This document shows positions 60,707-64,000 of a stretch of 64,000 bases of DNA, in pieces. Under the pieces are notes generated by a model. That model was not told the origin of the DNA and made no database searches. It worked only from the letters and a program-made list of their open reading frames with translations. Source of the stretch: Cellulosilyticum lentocellum DSM 5427 (GTDB taxonomy: Bacteria; Bacillota; Clostridia; Lachnospirales; Cellulosilyticaceae). Numbering within the stretch: position 1 is the stretch's first letter; each line of letters begins with the position of its first letter. The stretch covers positions 207,001 through 271,000 of the forward strand of contig NC_015275.1 in the NCBI RefSeq assembly GCF_000178835.2. Reading direction: 5' to 3'. A program made the translations under genes and the position numbers.

Positions 60707-61270
60707 TTATACCAAATCTACATGATGGAATATATCTTCTAAAACAAGTTTCACACCTGGAAATTCTCTAAGTTCAAGAACTTCTTTTGCATTATAATCA
60801 TCCTCTTCAGAATCATCTTGTAGCATAAGGACGTTAACCAGTTCATAAGTACCATTCTTTAGATAATGTACCTCTACAGATTTTGATTTATAGTCTACAA
60901 TCCAATATTCACTTACGCCCTTTTTAGCATATAAGTCTTTTTTGACAGTTCTATCCTTTTTAGCCGTAGAAGGGCTTAATGTTTCTACTATGAATTTAGG
61001 TATACCGTAGTACTTTTTAGTTCCCTTCTTAAAGGCCTTAGTATTACAAACAATCATAATATCTGGAACAACATAGTCTTTGCTTTGCTCATCAAAGTGC
61101 AAATCTGCATTTTCCATAAATACGCTGCATAGAGAGTGTTTAAGTTGAGCATATAGCTCACCATAAATATTCCCATTTACAGTAGCATGCTCAAAAGGTG
61201 CAGAGGGGAACATATTATAAATTACACCTTGGATACATTCTTCTTTATGATAATCATCACTAAGTGCCAT
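60707..61270 (-). CDS. Uma2 family (PD-(D/E)XK-like) endonuclease-fold protein
   Basis: 187 aa, AAGGAGG before ATG 61270. The Uma2/DUF820 core is visible: YVVPDIMIVCN with the metal-binding Asp, KFIVETLSPSTAKKDRTVKK with the Glu, and YAKKGVSEYWIVDYKSKSVE. The fold is PD-(D/E)XK-like. Uma2 proteins are very abundant in some bacteria, and their activity is not established (DNA repair, restriction or mobile origin proposed). Flanked by direct repeats; tails of lost copies occur elsewhere in the window. Confidence 0.88.
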   Translation of the reverse strand: MALSDDYHKEECIQGVIYNMFPSAPFEHATVNGNIYGELYAQLKHSLCSVFMENADLHFDEQSKDYVVPDIMIVCNTKAFKKGTKKYYGIPKFIVETLSPSTAKKDRTVKKDLYAKKGVSEYWIVDYKSKSVEVHYLKNGTYELVNVLMLQDDSEEDDYNAKEVLELREFPGVKLVLEDIFHHVDLV

Positions 61271-61619
61271 TGTTCATCCTCCTTGACGGTAGTTTAGTAA
61301 CTAGAATATTTTAGTGTTGCCATTTATTACTTATAGTATAACATGGGAAGACTAACCTGTTCAAATAGCATGTAAATGATGACTTATTCTATTGCTAAAA
61401 GGTATAATATTAGAAACAACCTAATTCTTTTGGGGTGGGATATGTGACTAAAAATGTGGATATATTCAACTAATCCATGTTAAATTGGGGATAGTTAAAA
61501 ATAGAGATACTAGATGATATAATAAATTTGACATATGGTATAAATAGTGGACAAAAGCTGTCTACCTCTTTGCATATACTTTTTGTAGCTTTTATAAGAA
61601 AAGGGAGTAAGAAATACTA
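61271..61619. other. intergenic region between Uma2 and the WYL regulator
   Basis: Contains the right copy of the ~62-bp direct repeat (61444-61505). A TTGACA at 61528-61533 has no good -10 at 17 bp, so the promoter of the WYL gene is not certain. No ORF or RNA gene seen. Confidence 0.5.
61444..61505 (+). repeat. imperfect direct repeat, right copy flanking Uma2
   Basis: GTGACTAAAAATGTGGATA, then TCAACTAATCCATG and TAAATTGGGGATAG. Matches 60558-60620 with gaps. Confidence 0.65.
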
Positions 61620-62594
61620 ATGACTGAAGAAAACAAGAAAATGAGCAAAGCAGAACGACTACTTAAACTTTACAACCATTTACAAGGTGGTAAAAGATAT
61701 ACCAAGGCCGAATTAGCTACTGAAATGGACATAGATGAAAGAACAGTACAACGAGATATTAGAATCCTTAATACATATCTAGAAGATATTGATCCTCATA
61801 GTGGGGTGTATATTAGGAATAATCCCATAGACTATCATTACGAAATGATAGGAAGACAAGAGGAAAATCTTAATAGTGGGGAAATACTTGTACTAGCTAA
61901 AATTTTATTAGAAAGTAGAGCCTTAGAAAAAGAAGAACTAGATCATATTATTCAAAAACTTGTTAGGTACAGTAAAAGGCAAGGTCAGGAGTCTATAGAG
62001 CAATATATTCTGAGTGAGAAGTACCACTATACAGAACTTCAAAATAATAGTAAACGCATAGAACCCCTGGTAAATCTAGCACAGGCTATTAGTGGTAGGC
62101 GGAAAGTTAAGCTTGAATACATTAAACAAAATGAAGAGATAGTAGAACGGCTTGTTAAACCTATTAGCATTATGTTTTCAGAGTACTATTTTTACCTGAT
62201 TGCCTATTTAAAGGATGAAACAAAGCCTATCATGTATCGTATAGATCGGATATTAGCTTATGAGATACTAGAAGAGGGTTTTAGTTTAAGTGAGCAGAAT
62301 CGCTTTGAAGAAGGAGAGATAAGAAAGCGTATTCAGTTTATGTATCCAGGAGAGTTAATGACTATTAAGCTAAGATTCTGGGGACCCTCTTTGGAAGCAC
62401 TATTAGACAGACTTCCAACAGCTAAAATAGTTGAGAAAGAGGGAGAAGCTTATATCATACAAGCAGAGGTATATGGTAAAGGCGTTAAGATGTGGCTTTT
62501 AAGTCAGGCAAATTACATAGAAGTACTAGAGCCGCTGAACTTTAGAGAAGAAATGAAGCAAACCATAGAACAGATGTTTAAACTATACAACTAA
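61620..62594 (+). CDS. WYL-domain transcriptional regulator
   Basis: 324 aa, GGGAGTAAG before ATG. N-terminal HTH_11/DeoR-like winged helix (SKAERLLKLYNHLQGGKRYT, DERTVQRDIRILNTYLE), then a WYL domain (about 145-235: RRKVKLEYIKQNEEIVERLV, FYLIAYLKDETKPIMYRIDR). The extended WCX-type C-terminal part follows. WYL regulators often sense nucleic acid or nucleotides and control DNA-damage or defence genes. It may control the small zinc-ribbon gene and the large protein downstream. Confidence 0.92.
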   Translation: MTEENKKMSKAERLLKLYNHLQGGKRYTKAELATEMDIDERTVQRDIRILNTYLEDIDPHSGVYIRNNPIDYHYEMIGRQEENLNSGEILVLAKILLESRALEKEELDHIIQKLVRYSKRQGQESIEQYILSEKYHYTELQNNSKRIEPLVNLAQAISGRRKVKLEYIKQNEEIVERLVKPISIMFSEYYFYLIAYLKDETKPIMYRIDRILAYEILEEGFSLSEQNRFEEGEIRKRIQFMYPGELMTIKLRFWGPSLEALLDRLPTAKIVEKEGEAYIIQAEVYGKGVKMWLLSQANYIEVLEPLNFREEMKQTIEQMFKLYN

Positions 62595-62605
62595 ATAGTA
62601 GATAA

Positions 62606-62644
62606 AGAAAAGGGTGGACAGAAGATGTCCGCCCTTTTCTTTAT
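62606..62644 (+). terminator. terminator of the WYL regulator gene
   Basis: AAAAGGGTGGACA pairs with TGTCCGCCCTTTT (one G-U pair) around a 5-nt loop, followed by CTTTAT. Confidence 0.85.
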
Positions 62645-62696
62645 AATGATCCTATAGCAGAAACAACTTAAAGAATGATGATAAGGAGAAAAAGAG

Positions 62697-62816
62697 ATGA
62701 AAGCTAATAAATTTTTTATTCCATTTACATACTGCCCTAAATGCGGTCATTACATATTATCAGGAGCTGACAAATGTCCAAAGTGCGGTCTTGATTTACA
62801 AGTGATAGAGCCATAA
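62697..62816 (+). CDS. 39-residue zinc-ribbon protein
   Basis: 39 codons from ATG 62697 with AAGGAG 9 nt upstream: MKANKFFIPFTYCPKCGHYI, LSGADKCPKCG, then DLQVIEP and stop. Two CPKCG knuckles 15 residues apart make a complete zinc ribbon. Such mini-ribbons accompany many systems as stand-alone subunits or regulators. The strong RBS, lack of stops and perfect Cys pairs support a real gene, about 210 bp before the large unknown gene. Confidence 0.75.
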   Translation: MKANKFFIPFTYCPKCGHYILSGADKCPKCGLDLQVIEP

Positions 62817-63029
62817 TAAAACGCTATAACACTAGTAAAAAGCAAGATAATTTGATTTATTAGTGATAAATAAATAAAAAACATAAGAATCTTAATTGGG
62901 AGAAGTATGGTAATAAATAATATAGTTTGATATAATGAACTAAATATTTTTTTGCAAATTAAAAACACTTTATAAAAGGCATGGAGCTTGAAATGATTTT
63001 GAAAAAGATGTGGAGAAGAGAAAGATAAA

Positions 63030-64000
63030 ATGAATAAGTATGAAAAGTTAAGAGCAAAGAAAAATCAAGCACTAGAGGGAGCAAAACAGGATATTAGCAA
63101 TATGCAGACTGTTGCAAGTGAATCTTATAGAGTAGCAAAGGTTGCCGCGAATGCTCAAAATATAATAAATGATATAGATAAAAAGTTTGCTAGCGTAACT
63201 AAATTAGATAGTGTAGATGTTAAATTCTTGTTCTTCGCAACAGCTTTGCAGTGCATTAGACAATACTGGTTAACTAATGATAGTTTAAGGGTTGGTGACC
63301 AAGAAGCCAGTAAGTTTGTAAAAAAATATGTGCCAATCTCTCTGGCAGGACCTGTGCCATATGACGCTTTCAAAAAAGAAGGGTTTATAGGCAACACTGG
63401 CATAAGTGGAGCCAACCATAGATATACAACCCTAGGGCATGATCCATTATTAGGTTGGATTTTTGGTACTGCTAATATTCTAACAGACACAGTTACGAAG
63501 AATAATTTCCTACTAGAATCCTATAATACAGTGCTTGTAGGGAATGAGTACAAGATTTGTGAAGCAACCAACATTGGGCATATCTTCTTAGAAAGTGTAG
63601 ATAGAGTGCAGAAGGATTACAAGGATCTTATCTTAGCAGTGATGAAGCATGCCGTACATCTAGCATCAGATGCATTTACAACAATGGGCTTACCCATTCC
63701 TATCATTAATAGCTTATCTCCAGATTTATCCTCTAAGCTTTTAAAGAATGGTATTGATGTTTATAGTGTGACTAGAGGGATTGCTGTTTCTAGCTTCATT
63801 AATATGCTCATTGCAGCTATACATGGATTATTCTATAATCCAGCCCAGTATAGTAGCAGAGAAATATATGAAGTTAAAACACGAAAAATCTTAAGCTATT
63901 CTAATAGTATTGCCAGTGCAAGTAATGTGATTTATGTAGCTATAAGTGCTTCTCTTGGAAATGAAAGCGCATTAAAACAGTTGGATGTAGGTGGGATACT
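63030..64000 (+). CDS. conserved protein of unknown function (cut by right window edge)
   Basis: At least 323 aa from ATG 63030; the frame is open to the last base. RBS weak (GAGAAAGA). Residues 1-60 are charged and helical, with a repeated Ala/Lys pattern like a coiled coil. The body has several moderately hydrophobic helices. Conserved-looking motifs are FFATALQCIRQYWL, HRYTTLGHDPLLGWIFGTAN and YEVKTRKILSYSNSIASASN. I recall this pattern from a family of uncharacterised proteins scattered in accessory regions, but I know no function and name none. Its neighbours, a WYL regulator and a mini zinc ribbon, hint at an accessory or defence locus continuing beyond the window. Confidence 0.7.
   Translation, partial: MNKYEKLRAKKNQALEGAKQDISNMQTVASESYRVAKVAANAQNIINDIDKKFASVTKLDSVDVKFLFFATALQCIRQYWLTNDSLRVGDQEASKFVKKYVPISLAGPVPYDAFKKEGFIGNTGISGANHRYTTLGHDPLLGWIFGTANILTDTVTKNNFLLESYNTVLVGNEYKICEATNIGHIFLESVDRVQKDYKDLILAVMKHAVHLASDAFTTMGLPIPIINSLSPDLSSKLLKNGIDVYSVTRGIAVSSFINMLIAAIHGLFYNPAQYSSREIYEVKTRKILSYSNSIASASNVIYVAISASLGNESALKQLDVGGI

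Noticed and set aside
62750-62968. Hydrophobic minus-strand ORF of 72 aa
   Set aside because: It overlaps the zinc-ribbon gene, has no RBS and looks like AT-rich intergenic sequence read in a Leu/Ile-rich frame.
63155-63490. Minus-strand ORF of 111 aa
   Set aside because: Lies opposite the continuous plus-strand coding frame from 63030 to the window end, which has family-like motifs.

Overview
The window reads as a chromosome segment of an AT-rich, low-G+C Firmicute of the class Clostridia. The signs are strong AGGAGG ribosome binding sites, frequent GTG and TTG starts, Gram-positive lipoproteins, copper-amine-oxidase-type stalk domains, Uma2 family proteins and rho-independent terminators. 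The gene mix resembles Lachnospiraceae such as Cellulosilyticum, but that placement is inference. I saw no rRNA, tRNA or CRISPR array.

Layout. 1-7.9 kb: the end of a DUF58/transglutaminase operon, a small helical protein, an orphan polytopic membrane protein, a glycolipid-type glycosyltransferase and a LysR regulator. 7.9-13.8 kb: a DJ-1/PfpI protein, a second LysR, a GltS-type glutamate carrier, O-acetylhomoserine sulfhydrylase and two tandem cold-shock genes with near-identical promoters and leaders. 13.8-18.6 kb: a ferric-siderophore uptake unit (lipoprotein, ATPase, permease) with a perfect Fur-type palindrome, divergent from an AraC regulator and a siderophore-type esterase. 18.6-24.7 kb: an ECF sigma/anti-sigma pair beside a secreted protein that shares the anti-sigma sensor domain, then HxlR/nitroreductase, a Gln-rich repeat lipoprotein and an AraC-GyrI regulator. 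24.9-29.1 kb: a Ugp-like glycerophosphodiester import system with a GDPD enzyme, separated by a roughly 200-bp palindromic element.

29.4-35.6 kb is the most unusual part. It holds an exosortase K-like gene coupled to one large VIT-like protein ending in an MAEP-membrane-basic tail (the XrtK/MSEP-CTERM pair). The 3' end of the substrate gene, which carries the sorting tail, is repeated about 2.9 kb downstream. The two copies flank a visibly more G+C-rich segment of decayed genes: a gutted two-component system, an SLH fragment and lipoprotein remnants, with an intact LemA protein.

35.7-53.8 kb: a Cache chemoreceptor; a lipoprotein; a DUF434 protein; a BusR-like GntR-RCK regulator separated by an IS3-family element from an osmolyte ABC transporter; a TetR-linked MacB-type efflux operon divergent from a MerR regulator; and a chemoreceptor split by a second IS3-family element. 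53.9-64 kb: two extracytoplasmic proteins, a P-type cation ATPase downstream of a yybP-ykoY (Mn2+) riboswitch with its own promoter and terminator, an Uma2 gene flanked by repeats, a WYL regulator, a 39-residue zinc ribbon and a large uncharacterised protein running off the right edge.

A recurring theme is fragments of paralogous genes left in intergenic DNA: cold-shock, Uma2, DUF434, lipoprotein and MSEP-CTERM gene ends.
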